Of a stretch of DNA of 64,000 nt, positions 10,290 to 22,296 are shown piece by piece. This DNA comes from Aquatica leii (taxonomy: Eukaryota; Arthropoda; Insecta; Coleoptera; Lampyridae): positions 92,909,389 through 92,973,388 of the forward strand of contig CM069435.1 in the NCBI GenBank assembly GCA_035610365.1. Reading direction: 5' to 3'. The notes under the pieces were generated by a model. It was not told the DNA's origin, did not search any database, and saw only the letters and a program-made list of their open reading frames with translations. The translations under genes were made by a program, and so were the position numbers. The stretch's first letter is position 1. Each line of letters begins with the position of its first letter.

Positions 10290-13200
10290 ATTAAAATTGG
10301 AAGTATATTAAAAAGGTGCTCAATGTTAATTTTTGCTTTGATCATAATTTTGATACTTCTGATTAATTTTGGATTCAATTTTAGATTCAAATTTTTAAAA
10401 TAATTGTTTTTGTGAAAATCAGTAACGGCTTGATTTGATAAACTCAAACTTATTTCCATTCTGCAGAAGTTTTTTGGATCGTAACTGTAATTATATTAAA
10501 AATATTTTTTTTTGTAAAAATCAGCAATAAAAATTTGTGCTTTTGTTTTTGGATCAAAATGGAAATCATATTAAGAAAGTACTCAATATAAACTTTTGCA
10601 TTAATGAAATAACAGTTATTTAAATTGAACTCTGCAAAACAATACTAGCCTTTATGATTTTTATTATAATCCGATTAATTTTGGGTTCAACGTTAGATTC
10701 AAATTTCTAAAACAATTTTTTATGTGAAAATAAGTAACGGCTTGATTTGGTAAACAAAAACCGTTTTCCATTTTACAAAAGTTTTTTGGATCGACACTGT
10801 AATTGTATTAAAAATTTTTTTTTTTGTAAAAACTAGTAATGAAAATTTGTGCTTTTGTTTTTGGATCAAAATCAGAATCATATTAAGAAAGTACCCAATG
10901 TAAACTTTTTTGATAAAATAACAGTCATTCAAGTTGAACCCTGCAAAACTACTGGTTTTTATGATTTTTACTGTAATCTGATTAAATTTGAGATCAAATT
11001 TAGATTCCAATTTCTAAAATAATTTTTTATGTTAAAATCAGTAATGACCTAATTTAATAAACGTGAACTAACTTCCATTTTGCAGAAGTTCTTGGGATCG
11101 ACTCTGTAATTATATTGAAAATATTTTTTTTGTCAAAATCAGTGCTTTTGTTTTTGGATCAAAATCGGAATCATATTAAGAAAGTACTCAATGTAAACTT
11201 TAATGATTTTTATTATAATCTGATTAATTTTGGGTTCAAATTTGGATTTAAATTTTTAAAACAATTTTTTATTTGAAAATAAATAACGATTTGATTTGGT
11301 AAACGTAAACTGTTTTCCATTTTGCAAAAGTTTTTTGGATCGACACTGTAATTGTATTAAAAAAAATTTTTTTCTAAAAACTAGTAATGAAAATTTGTGC
11401 TTTTGTTTTTGGATCAAAATCGGAATCATATTAAGAAAGTACTCAATGTAAACTTTTGCATTGATGAAACAACAGTAATTTAAGTTCAATTTTGAAAAAC
11501 AGTATTAGTTTTTATGATTTTTACTGTAATCCGATTAATTTTGTGTTTAAATTTAAATTCAAATTTCTAAAACAATTTTTTATATGAAAATAAGTAACGG
11601 TTTGATTTGTTAAACGTAAACCGTTTGCCATTTTACAAAAGTTTTTTGGATCGACACTGTAATTGTATTAAATTTTTTTTTTGTAAAAACTGGTTATGAA
11701 AGTTTGTGCTTTTATTTTTGTATCAAAATCGGAATCATATTAAGAAAGTACTCAATACAAACTTTTGTGTTAATAAAATAACAGTAATTTAAGTTCAACT
11801 CTGTAAAACAGTACTAGTTTTTATGATTTTTACTGTATCCGATTAATTTTGGGTTCAAATTTAGATTAAAATTTCTAAAATAATTTTTTATATTAAAGTC
11901 AGTAACGGTTTGATTTGATAAACGTAAACTGATTTTCAATCTGCATGATCTGATCTCTAATGTGCAAACGTTTTTTGAATCGACATTGTACTTATATTTA
12001 AAATATTTTTTTTGTAAAAACTAGTAATAAAAATCAGTGGTTTTGTTTTTGGATCAAAAGCGGAATCATATTAAGAAAGTACTCAATGTAAATTTTTGTA
12101 TGGATAAAATAACAGTAATTTAAATTCAACTCTGCAAAACTGTACTAGGTTTTATAATTTTTATTATAATCCGAATAATTTTGGGTTTAAATTTAAATTC
12201 AAATTTCTAAAACAATTTTTTATGTGAAAATAAGTAACGGCTTGATTTGGTAAACGTAAACCGTTTTCTATTTTGCAAAAGTTTTTTGGATCGACACTGT
12301 AATTGTATCAAAAATATTTTTTTTTTGTAAAAACTAGTAATGAAAATTTGTGCTTTTGTTTTTCGATCAAAATCGCAATCATATTAAGAAAGTACTAAAT
12401 GTAAACTTTTATGATTTTTATTATAATCTGATTAATTTTGGGTTCAAATTTAGATTCAAATTTCTAAAACAATTTTTTATGTGAAAACAAGTAACGGCTT
12501 GATTTGGTAAACGTAAACTGTTTCCCATTTTGCAAAAGTTTTTTGGATCGACGCTGTAATTGTATTAAATTTTTTTTTTGTAAAAACTGGTTATGAAAAT
12601 TTGTGTTTTTATTTTTGGATCAAAATCGGAATCATATTAAAAAAGTACTCAATATAAACTTTTGCGTTGATAAAATAACAGTAATTTAAGTTCAACTCTG
12701 CAAAACAGTACTAGTTTTTATGATTTTTACTGTAATCCGATAAATTTTCGGTTCAAATTTAGATTCAAATTTCTAAAATAATTGTTTATGTTAATTCACT
12801 AAGGGTTTGATTTGATAAACGTAAACTGATTTCTAATGTGCAAAAGTTTTTTGAATCGACATTGTACTTATATTCAAATATTTTTTTGTAAAAACTAGTA
12901 ATAAAAATCTGTCCTTTGGTATTTGGATCGAAATCGGTATCATATTAAGAAAGTACTCAATTTAAACTTTTGCATTGATAAAATAACAGTACTAGTTTTT
13001 ATGAATTTTACTGTAATCCGATTAATTTTGGGATCAAATTTAGATCCAAATTTGTACCATAATTTTTTGGTAAAATCAGTAACGGTTTGATTTGATAAAC
13101 GTAAACTCATTTTCGTTCTGCAATTTTTTTTTGAATCGACATTATACTTATATTTAAAATATTTTTTGTGAAAACTAGTAATAAAAATCAGTGCTTTTGT

Positions 13201-13970
13201 TTTTGGATCAAAAGAGGAATCATATTGGGAAAGTACTCACTGAAACCTTTTGCATTGATAAAATAACACTAATTTAAGTTCAACTTTGAAAAACAGTATT
13301 AGTTTATATGATTTTTAGTGTAATCCAATTACTTTTGAGTTCAATATTATATTCAAATTTTTAAAATAATTTTTTTTTGTTAAAATCAGTGATGGTTTGA
13401 TTTGATAAACGTAAACTGATCTCTAATGTGCAAAAGTTTTTTGAATCGACATTGTACTTATATTTAAAATATTTTTTTTGTAAAAACTAATAAGAAAAAT
13501 CAGTGCTTTTGTTTTTGGATCAAAATTGGAATCATATTAAGAAAGTATTCAATGTAAACTTTTGCAATAAGGAAATAACGGTAATTAAAGTTCAACTCTG
13601 CAAAACAGTACAAGTTTTTATGATTTTTACTGTAATCCGATTAATTTTGGATTCAAATTTAGATTCAAATTTCTAACATAATTTTTTATGTTAAAATCAG
13701 TAACGGCTTGATTTGTTAAACGTAAGCTGATTTCCATTCTGCAAATGTTTTTTGAATCGATCTACAATTATATTGAAAATATTTTTTTTTGTAAGAACCA
13801 GTAATAAAAATTTGTGCTGTTGTTTTTATATCAAAATCTGAAGAAATGTAAACTTTTGCATTGATGCAATAAGAGTCATTTAAGTTCAACTTTTCAAAAC
13901 AGTAGTTTTATGATTTTTACTCTTATTCGATCAATTAGAGATTCAATTTAAAATGCAAACTCAAATTGGT
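10290..13970. repeat. Satellite array, about 310 bp unit, about 12 copies
   Basis: The marker ttttttggatcgac (or ttttttgaatcgac) recurs near 10471, 10782, 11089, 11331, 11642, 11971, 12282, 12538, 12846, 13123, 13436 and 13748. Spacings cluster at 307-313, with shorter units of 242, 256 and 277. Other constant words are attaagaaagtactcaatgt, gataaaataacagtaattta and ccgattaattttgggttcaa. Two subtypes are visible: ggatcgacactgtaattgta and gaatcgacattgtacttata. The short units at 11089 and 12282 share the same internal deletion after the actcaatgtaaacttt segment. No protein-coding frame. Confidence 0.85.
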
Positions 13971-16240
13971 TTTTAACAGAACTTTTGCGTCAAAATTAGC
14001 AACAAAAACTATACTTATATTGATGAACATAAATAAATTTGTATTAAAGTGGATAAAGTGGATTAGTTTCAAATTTTGACTTATGTTAATTATTAGTTTT
14101 GTTTACGCTGCTTTAAAATAAAAAGCTTTTTTTGTGTCAATCTAAACGTAATTTTAAGTAAGAAATTGTACAGAGCACCGGTTAAAAAACGCGCAGTACA
14201 TTAATCGCCAAAAAATTATAATTCGCTTTTACGTAATAAATAGCCAAACTGTGTAATATCGTGCAAATATTTCAAGGTGTTTAATAATACTATTGACAGA
14301 AAAAGGAGAGGCAATGGCAAAATCTGCAAGGTAGAAAGAAAAACAAGGTGTGTAATCATCACTCGCGCGCATTCACTCACACACACAAACAAGTAATATT
14401 CTCGTAAAATAGATCCGCTGAAAAATAATATAATTAACACTTTTATTACAAATAAAAATCCAATTTTTTTGGTACTTCATAAATATTACTTAGAATGGTT
14501 ATTTTCTTTAATTAGAATCATGATTTGTCATAGATAATATTAGTTTCGTGCAGATAAATAGTTAATGGTCGTTTCGACCAAAATTATTATTTAATTTGTG
14601 GGAACAAATAAGAATTTGTTAATATCCGTTTTTAGACTTTATCAATATTAGTGTGGCAGTAGCTGTGGAGAAAAAAAATGATTTGGGAAACAGCAGGTAA
14701 AAAGATTCTTATCGTCTAACTAAAGTAATGAAAAAAAAATTAGTTAATTTACTGAATTATTATTAACAAAAACAATAAAAATTAGTACAAATTAAAGCAA
14801 TAAATTGACTATATATATTGGACTAACTGTTTGTAAAAATTAAAAAAAACATTTTCAGCACAGTTGTCAAAAAGAAATTTAATTAAAATATCGAAACTGA
14901 ATGTCAAATCAGTTTTTGATTTTGTTGTAAAGTGACCGAAACATGGGACAATTTTGGTTTTTTGAAATAGTTTTAATTTCATAATCATGTTGGCACTGAA
15001 GTTAAATTTGTTTTTTGCCCACGCTAACTATGTTTTTGTTTTGTTTACTAGTATCTTTAGAGGCAATAAATTAAGATATTTAAAATATTTGAACACAATA
15101 AACAAAGTTTGGTATCTGGATTTTATAACTGAGTAGGCGCTGTAGTCGAATTTCTTTGTTTTTGTTTATGCAAAATAACGTAACTAGTAAAATATGTTAC
15201 TGTTTTTCGTCAAGTTGAACGTTTACAGGCGATACATTCAATTAAAAAAAGATTTGTTTTTGTTTTGTAATTAAGTTGGGCCTAGACTTCTACTGTACTT
15301 GCAGGTACATTTAGATATAACAAGTTGAGTTAGAATTAAAAATGCGCAAAAAGATCCTACTTTAAAATACGCAATTATATTTTCAGAGTGAAACATAAAA
15401 AACGTCATACATTTTTTCTTTCTGTATTTGTTTTTTGAATAAATCAAGCGCTAGGCTTAAATTTATCTTCTCCCGCAAACTGTGATGAAACCAGTGCGGT
15501 AACTGCATTTTTTTGCGTTCAAAAGCTATTCACAATAGTAAAAAGTACGTACGTTTATTGCCTAGAATCTTTTCTCTAAATTAATTGTGAATTCTAAAGT
15601 AATTTCTTCATTATTAGATTCGCTGAAAGATGAAAGTCGGGTGTTTAATGGTGGCTACTTCAGTGTCAGAAAAAGTTGTCTGACGTAATAAAAGTGAACT
15701 CTTAAGTAACCAAATCAACTAAATACTTTACACTACTGTTTCAAATAACCGTTTTAGTTAAAACTAAATGTGTGAGCCCTGAGATCTCACGAAGTGTAAA
15801 TAATTTTGGTCTCATTGTTACTTTGTCTTTGATTACATCTTTTTTACAGGCAACGCACACACATCAAGACATTGTTCGCTTCTATTTTCGGTCAAAATAT
15901 CAAAGTCAAATTGTTTTTTGATGCCTAGGTATTTGACTGTTGGAGCATCGTTACATATTAACATAACTGTTCTTTAAACATTGGTAAAATTGACCAAAAC
16001 ACTTACTGTCTATTCGAAAAGAAGAAGAAGAAAATTTGGCTAACTTTAAAAACTTATTTTCATAATTTGCAGAACTTTGAAATCTAGAAGTTTGTTTTTG
16101 TTACCAAAACAATGCTATGTGTCAAAAGAGTAATCTTGAAGAAATTGACTATGATTTTGATAAACATTTTGCAATGTTTCTAGTGTCACAAACAAGCTCA
16201 TGTTTATCTGAACAAGTTTTAATTATTGAAACTCAAGAAT
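13971..16240. other. AT-rich intergenic sequence with diverged repeats
   Basis: No gene recognised. There is a short CA-rich stretch at 14362-14392. At 14988-15160 are modules of the type ttggcactgaagttaaatttg...cacgctaact and taggcgctgtagtcgaattt, related to sequence at 23288-23700. 16020-16240 probably belongs to the 5' part of the PLE remnant that follows. Confidence 0.35.
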
Positions 16241-16269
16241 CACAAAGTTTCATCTACAACTGACTCTTT

Positions 16270-16650
16270 GAAAACATTCGTCAATTGATTTAATTTGGCT
16301 CTCTTTTTAGAACAGGAATTGATGGTATCTAAGAGTTTGGATTTTTCTGTTGCTTCCAAAGGTATTCTTAAAGAAGATATTTTATGTGCTGCCAAGTCTT
16401 TTATAAGACATCTTTCCTCGCCACATTTCAGCATTCGTATTCACAATGAATCAGCTAAAGTTCTTAAATCCAACATTTATAAGTCGGAAGAGTTAGCCTT
16501 GAAAAGTTTTTGTAGGAAGCTCAATGTCTTTGTTCTTTCAGCCGACAAAGGCAACGCTGCTGTAGTCTTGAACAAAATTAATTATGCTGCAAAAATCCAT
16601 TCTATTAAAAGGTTCCCAAAGTTATTGTCACCTTCTAGACAATGACTGAG
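16270..16650 (+). pseudogene. Penelope-like element, N-terminal fragment of the reverse transcriptase ORF
   Basis: The open frame at 16295-16645 carries the PLE signature before the RT core: FCRKLNVFVLSADKGNAAVV followed by LNKINYAAKIHSI, matching the conserved ADKGN-x-VV-x5-Y-x2-K block. Upstream, SKGILKEDILCAAKSFIRHL resembles the PLE N-terminal helical region. The sequence loses similarity just after AKIHSI and stops at 16643-16645, so the polymerase palm and GIY-YIG domain are absent here. Composition and orientation match the PLE fragments at 26-33 kb, but it is a separate piece and ends where the gypsy remnant region begins. Confidence 0.8.
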
Positions 16651-17139
16651 GGATGTTCAACATTCTAAACACAGATAAGAAAAATATATAAAAGTTATCT
16701 AAAAGAAACTGAAATTAGTTTTTCGAAATCGGAAGAATACTCTCGGTTGAAATAAATAAGTGATTAACGTGTGTTCTAAAATAAATAGATAAAGTGCTCA
16801 TGCCAGTAAAAAATAAATATAACGGCGTATAAACAAACGTGCTTTTAATGTAAACAAATACCAGTTTAGATAAACAGAAGTCATTCGCGGACATTATTTT
16901 TTGAGGGATTGTAATATATAAATTAGTGTAAGAGTTTTTCCTAAATATCGTTAGATTTAATTAGTTACATGTAGTTATAATCGTGTAAATAATTTAGTTT
17001 TAAATACATTCATTTTAAAAATTGTTACACTGGCAAAACAAGCGTGCGGTATCGAAACCTATAGAAGAACAAATACAGATGAGTGTAGAAAACCAGATTA
17101 AAACTGCATTTTAAATTTAAAAGAAGCTGTAAAATAATA

Positions 17140-18060
17140 AAATAAAAGAAGTTGAAGACAAATTAGAACAAAAGTTAGAAGAAAATTTAAGAACTATAGA
17201 AGACAAACTAGAGCAAAAATTAAAAGAAGAATACAACTGCTTAAAGAAAGAATGAACCAAATGAATTGTCACGGTAAACAAAGTGTCGCAAGTAAAGATT
17301 TAATAAACCATCCAGAAGAAGCCACGCAAAAGTTTAAGATTCTGGCTTTAAAATTTTGATGGTAAAGTTCCATGGTCAACCTATTACGAAGAGGATGAAG
17401 CCGGAACAGTAACTAACGGTTAGAGCAACACGAAGAAAGCGATGTTTTAAATAGTGGCTTTACGTAAAACGCTTGGAATTTTGCAAACTGTTTTTGACCA
17501 CCTACAAGCAAATTGCGAACTCTTAATTTCACGTATAGAAATGAAATAGAGAGATGTTCATCTTCAATAATTGTACCAAACTCAAATTAAAAATTGGGTT
17601 CAGAAACCTGACAAAAGTCTTCAAGAGTTTGAGGCTGACATCGCCCGCTTGCGTATCATATAGCACCAAATACCTTTTTGGACCAGTTGGTTATTCAAAG
17701 CTTTGTAGACGGCTTCCAAGACAGCACAACACAGCAGACTTTCCGGTTAGCTCGACCCGAAGATGTTGGATGACGCTTTAACCAATGCTTTGGAGTTTAA
17801 CGCAGCAAAACAGGCGTTGCACCATGGCAGCTATAACCTCCGCTATCCTGCAGAAATACCCGCGCAGACACAAAAAAGCATTGAAAAAATAATACAACGT
17901 ATATTTCGGGAATAAATAGTTCGAAGAAGAGAAGTGATGTGCTGGAACTGCGGGAAAGTGAGCCACATAGGACGACGCTGTACTAAACACAGAAGAAGAC
18001 CAGAAAACCGTCCGAAAAACTAGAACAGGTCGACCGAATGGGGCAAAAGTCGACTTCAAC
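17140..18060 (+). pseudogene. Gypsy gag-like region with CCHC zinc knuckle
   Basis: A Lys/Glu-rich coiled-coil-like start (17150-17250, repeats of KLEQKL type) is followed by capsid-like pieces such as NFDGKVPWSTYYEEDEA, VALRKTLGILQTVFDHLQA and LDDALTNALEFNAAKQA. The nucleocapsid zinc knuckle CWNCGKVSHIGRRC (C-x2-C-x4-H-x4-C) is intact at 17940-17981. The pieces lie in different frames with stops between them, so no continuous Gag could be made. In an intact element this protein packages the RNA genome and forms the intracellular particle. Confidence 0.8.
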
Positions 18061-18779
18061 AAACCGTGCCCCGGAGATTACCATTCAAATGACATGGCCT
18101 ATGAAGCAATTGCACAGTATTTATTTCGATGGCAAGATCAATGGAAGAAGTGTTTAGTTGAATGGACGTTATAAAGACGTACGGATTCCATTTGGGTATG
18201 ATAAACGATGTCCTAAAGATCGACGGTAAAGAAATTCAGTTTCATTCGTAAGAGAAGGCAGCTGTGCGAGTTTTATTGAGTGAAAATGTGACTTTGCATG
18301 GATGAACTAAAACTGTGGTGATGGCACTTGTGAATGGAAATCTCCGGGAAGATTAAATTTGCGCTATTGAAGCAATGGAGGGCGACTTGATTTAAAAGAG
18401 ACTGCTGGTTGGTAGAATATTAGTACGAGTAAAAAACACGGTGCAGGTAAGAGTTTTGAATGCCAACTTAGGTCCAGTAACGTTGACAAAGAAGACCGTA
18501 GTAAGGTAATGCACGCCAGCATCTCAAATTGTGAGTTGCGGGAATTCTAGTGAAGATGCGTTACTGAATAGGTGCCCACAACATTGATTGGACATCGTTA
18601 TCTCCAAATCCTAAAACCTCAGCCAAAATCAGCTGGCTAAAGCTAAAATGTTGATTCAGCAGTATGAAGATGCATTCGTGCTGGAGAATGGTTCCAAAAA
18701 CATCCACACCGACTTTTTTTGAAAAAAATAGAAGAAGCTGAACAAATAATTATAAATATGTAGAGAGAAAGTGTGATGG

Positions 18780-19480
18780 AACCTTCAAACCTGCTCGTAA
18801 AGAACAAAAATGGATTAACGAGGTTTAGCGTAGACTACAGGCAACTTAACGACGTCATCACAAAAACAGCTACTCTTTACCGAGAGTTGAAAATACGTTA
18901 GACATCCCCTGTCAGAACTTCAGTAGCTTTCCAGGTTGGATTTAAAGAGTGGTTACTGGCAGATAGAATTGGAACCTAAAGATCGTGAAAAAACAGCTTT
19001 TACAATTGGCACTAGTTTGTGGCAGTTCATTTTGATGCCTTTCCGCCTGTGTAACGTTCGAGCGTTTGATGGACACCATCTTGCTTGGACTGTCTTTGAA
19101 GACGTGCTTGGTTCACCTAGACGACGTGATCGTGGTTGGAAGGTAATTTGAAGAACACTTGAACAACTTGAAAAAAGTGTTCCAATCACTACGTGGGGTA
19201 AATCTAAAACTGAGCCCAAAGAAGTGCTACGTATTTATTAAGAAGTGCAATACGTCGTATGTAGAGATGGAGTAAAGGCCAACCCAGATAAAACCCGAGC
19301 AGTGCAAGTATGGCCAAGACCAGTCGATAAACATCAGATCCAAAGTTTTCTTGGATTGTGCACCTATTATAGACGATTTGTACCCGGATTTGCCAATATT
19401 GCCAAACCATTGACGTAATTGACCAAAGAAAAAACAGATTTTAGTGGGAATGAAGACTGCAAAAACGCTTTCCATAATTA
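18780..19480 (+). pseudogene. Gypsy reverse transcriptase domain, broken
   Basis: Recognisable motifs in order are RFSVDYRQLNDV (about 18820), DLKSGYWQIELEPKDREKTAF (about 18939), LMPFRLCNV (about 19035) and the catalytic box at 19114-19125. That box reads HLDD where the family has YxDD, so the Tyr is replaced although both Asp remain. After it come FEEHLNNLKKVFQSL and LKLSPKKC (thumb), and then a Cys/Tyr-rich stretch leading to RNase H. At least two frameshifts fall between these blocks. In a live element this domain copies genomic RNA into DNA. Confidence 0.85.
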
Positions 19481-19499
19481 AAACAAGATCTAATCACTT

Positions 19500-19870
19500 C
19501 GCCGATTTTAAGTTATCCAAGAGAAGATGGAAAGTTTGTTTTGGATACCGATTCAAGTAATCTGGCCTTTCACAAGATGAACAGAAAAAACTCATTGCGT
19601 ATTTTATTAAAGTTTTGTCCAGGCCAGAAAGGAATTATTGCGTGACTAGAAGAGAGCTGTTAGCAGTCAAGTCTATAGAACACTTGTACAATTATTTGTA
19701 TGGACGAAAATTTTTGCTAAGGACGAACCACGCCGCTTTAAAATGGCTATTGCAGTTCCGTAATCCGGAAGCACAAGCAGCAAGATAGATCAAAAGACTG
19801 CAAGAGTATGACTATGACACAGAACATCGTGCCGAAAGCAGTCATCGGAACGCTGACGCCTTGTCCAGAA
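19500..19870 (+). pseudogene. Gypsy RNase H domain, broken
   Basis: Starts with SPILSYPREDGKFVLDTDSS, the usual D-x-S opening of retroelement RNase H. It continues with RPERNYCVTRRELLAVKSIE (the conserved Glu in the REL motif), FLLRTNHAALKWLL and EYDYDTEHRAESSHRNADA. Frameshifts split the domain. The order and spacing match the tether-RNase H segment of Ty3/gypsy polyproteins. Its role in an active element is removal of the RNA template. Confidence 0.8.
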
Positions 19871-20318
19871 GACCAAGTCCGGCAAACTGCAGTCATTGTT
19901 CGCTATGATTATCCCGAAATAAAACTAGTCTTGAACTGGAAAAAAACGGCCGATGAGCAACATGGGAAAACGTTGAGTGTTTTGGATAGAAATATGAAAG
20001 TGTACTGGGCGCAGTGGATATCTTTGAGAGTAGAAAACGGTCTTCTTAAGCGATTTCTAGAGAATGTCCAGGCTACGGAAAGTTTGAGAACGATTTTACT
20101 GAGCGAACTACAAAGAGGACGTCATGGAATGGCACCGCAAGTGCACGGTCTGCGCATTAGGAAATGGTACACCAAAAAATTGCAAAGCACCAATAACGTA
20201 AAAAGCCTTTTAGAAAGAGTAGCAATTGATATCGCAAGACGGTTATCAGAATCTGATTCGGAAAGCAAATACATTTTGATGGCGATGGATTATTTCACAA
20301 AATTATCATGGTTTTGAG
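19871..20318 (+). pseudogene. Gypsy integrase, N-terminal part only
   Basis: The HHCC zinc finger is incomplete. The CxxC pair is present (20142-20153), but sequence joins from LLSELQ straight to the segment before EWHRKC, so the stretch holding the two His appears deleted (roughly 30 residues). The catalytic core begins with ERVAIDIA (Asp at 20228) and YILMAMDYFTKL (Asp at 20288) and then ends at about 20318, before the third acidic residue. The C-terminal domain and 3' LTR are missing. Confidence 0.8.
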
Positions 20319-20869
20319 CTATCTTCTTTTTAGTTTAGTTTTGTAAGCCAGCATAGCTTCTACCTACTGTGTAATAACGATCTTGCTTTTAGTTGAATAC
20401 CAGTACGATGGTACTTGACATAGTATAGTGTCATGTGTTTTTTGTTAAAATGTCAAAGTGCAAATTTTGCTTGTTGCTATCTATTACAGTTTTCGTTGCT
20501 ACAACAATTGTGTAAGGGTTGTAAGTACTTTAGTATTATCAAGTAGGGTACTATCACTGTATTGGGCCACGTTTTACTTTGAGCATGTCTGCAAAATAAA
20601 ATTTGCAGCATAAGTGATGTTTTTGTCATGCAGTGTGTGATATGAGATAGTGTTTAGCAAAACCGTTAACTCAAAGTTTTAATAATAACTTTAATCATGA
20701 ATAAGCAGATACCGAGGGTACCCTCGTTTATTGTGATCAAGTAATTGCGTGCCATAGTCACTAAAAAGCTTTCTAAATTTGTGTTTTGCACAGATCAGTG
20801 ATGGCATAGTGGTAAACTTTGATCTAGATTTTGGATTGGTTTTTCTTTTAAAACTGGATTTTGGTTTGC
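20319..20869. other. Unassigned sequence between gypsy and mariner remnants
   Basis: Mixed-composition sequence with no recognisable coding content. It abuts the broken end of the gypsy element on the left and the mariner transposase on the right. I could not find the mariner 5' terminal inverted repeat in it. Confidence 0.3.
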
Positions 20870-21934
20870 TTTTTTGTTTAATTGTTTAATCAAGAAATGC
20901 AGCTGAAATTCGTAGACGAATGAGTAACGTGTATGGAAAAAACGTTCATGAGTGAATGGTGCAGGAACTTTGATGCTGGAGGCACAGATGTTCACGATGC
21001 AGGCGGCTAGGGAAGGAAACCAGAGTCAACCGATGATCTTGTTCAGCGTATGGATCAGGCCATTTGCAGAAGTTTTACACAATTTTTGAGTTAAGTGATT
21101 TGTTTCCTGAAATTTCACTCTCTATACCATTGTGAGTAAAAGACTAAATTACCGCAAACTCTGCGCAAGATGGGTTTCCAAGATGCTGTGACCATTACAA
21201 AACTCAACGAATTAGCGCCGCATTAACCTTCCTCCAGCGCTACCATCAAGACAGAGATGAGTTTTTGGACAAAATTGTTACAGAAGATGAGACATAGGTT
21301 CATTATACAACTGAAGAAACTAAAAAGCAATCCAAACAGCGGATGCATTCACACTCCCTAAGTCGTAAACTAGTGAAGTGCAAGCGCACGTTCTCCAATA
21401 AAAGTGCATGGCTACAGTGTTTTAGAACCGAAAAAACTTTCTCTTGGTGGAATTCATGCTACGTGGCACAACTATCACTGCAGTTTTGTACAGCGTGACT
21501 TTTAAACTTTTTCGAAGAGCAATTCAGAACAAGACGAGAAGAATGTTGTCGTCAGGCATTGTTACAACAACGATTCTCCTGCACCGGTTTGGATGTGAAA
21601 TTTTTGATCGCCCACCATACAGTCCTAACTTGGCTCCCTCAGATTTTCATCTCTTTCCCAAATAAAACGCTGGCTAAAAGGACAGAATTTCGCCACAGAC
21701 AACGAGCTGCAAACCAACGTACAGAATTGGCTGAAAACACAGGCGGCTGCTTTCTGTGACAAAGATATTAGAAAATTGGTACCACGCTAAGACAAATGTA
21801 TAAATCGGAACGGCGATTGCGTCGAAAAGTAGATTAATATTGTATCACATTGTTAAAAAAAAATTTTTTTGATTCTCACTGTGATTTTTATTTAGCGACC
21901 AATCGGACCTTGAAAAAAAATAAACCTCGTAACA
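20870..21934 (+). pseudogene. Mariner-family transposase and 3' end, broken
   Basis: Frame fragments follow a mariner transposase throughout: AAEIRRRMSNVYGKNV (helix-turn-helix), VHDAGG...DDLVQRMDQA, FELSDLFPEISLS, RISAALTFLQRYHQ and FLDKIVTEDET with the first catalytic Asp at 21286. The codon after DET is TAG (21295-21297), where the family has Trp (WVH). LLVEFMLRGTTIT, IQNKTRRMLSSGIV and PPYSPNLAPSDFHLFPK (third Asp at 21642) follow. The segment with the second catalytic Asp (family HDNARPH) is missing between SGIV and LLHRFG. The 3' end acctcgta at 21927-21934 looks like a mariner terminal repeat. It cannot encode an active enzyme. Confidence 0.88.
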
Positions 21935-22290
21935 TAGAAAGTTTATAATAAATTACGTTTTATATGTACACACGCACAATTGGAGCAGAGGCCTGACTTC
22001 AAACTGCTTATTTACTCACGGCGACTATAAACAATTATTACGGTAATGAGTACGAAGCGGTGCCGAACAATACACTCACTAGCACTTTCAAGAAGAAAAC
22101 CTTTTTCAGCATAGATTCACAACTTGCAATTTTTTGAGCTTCAAATTTTAATACAAAAAATGGCCTACTGACCAAAGATAATTGCAAAGTTTTTGTTGTT
22201 AGAACTATTAGATGAGAGTAGTAGTGTAACCGTCTAGAGATGATAACAATAACGTTCTTGTAGTTTTGATAGAGTTGGTCAAAAATAAAC
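21935..22290. other. AT-rich intergenic sequence
   Basis: No gene, repeat or motif recognised between the mariner 3' end and the attagtc-rich block. Confidence 0.3.
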
Positions 22291-22296
22291 TATATA

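Larger units (their letters stand above)
17030..20318 (+). pseudogene. Truncated Ty3/gypsy retrotransposon (gag-PR-RT-RNaseH-partial integrase)
   Basis: Domains appear in canonical order on the plus strand but spread over all three frames with many stops. They are gag with a CCHC zinc knuckle, a poorly preserved protease region, reverse transcriptase, RNase H, and the start of integrase. Similarity stops abruptly at about 20318, just after the second conserved Asp of the integrase core. I found no 3' LTR. The 5' boundary is unclear: 16690-17030 is AT-rich non-coding sequence that could hold a decayed 5' LTR or leader, but with no second copy in the window I cannot define it. No envelope gene is visible. 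Confidence 0.85.

Noticed and set aside
14362..14392. CA-rich microsatellite as a notable feature
   Set aside because: Short and ordinary for a eukaryotic genome.
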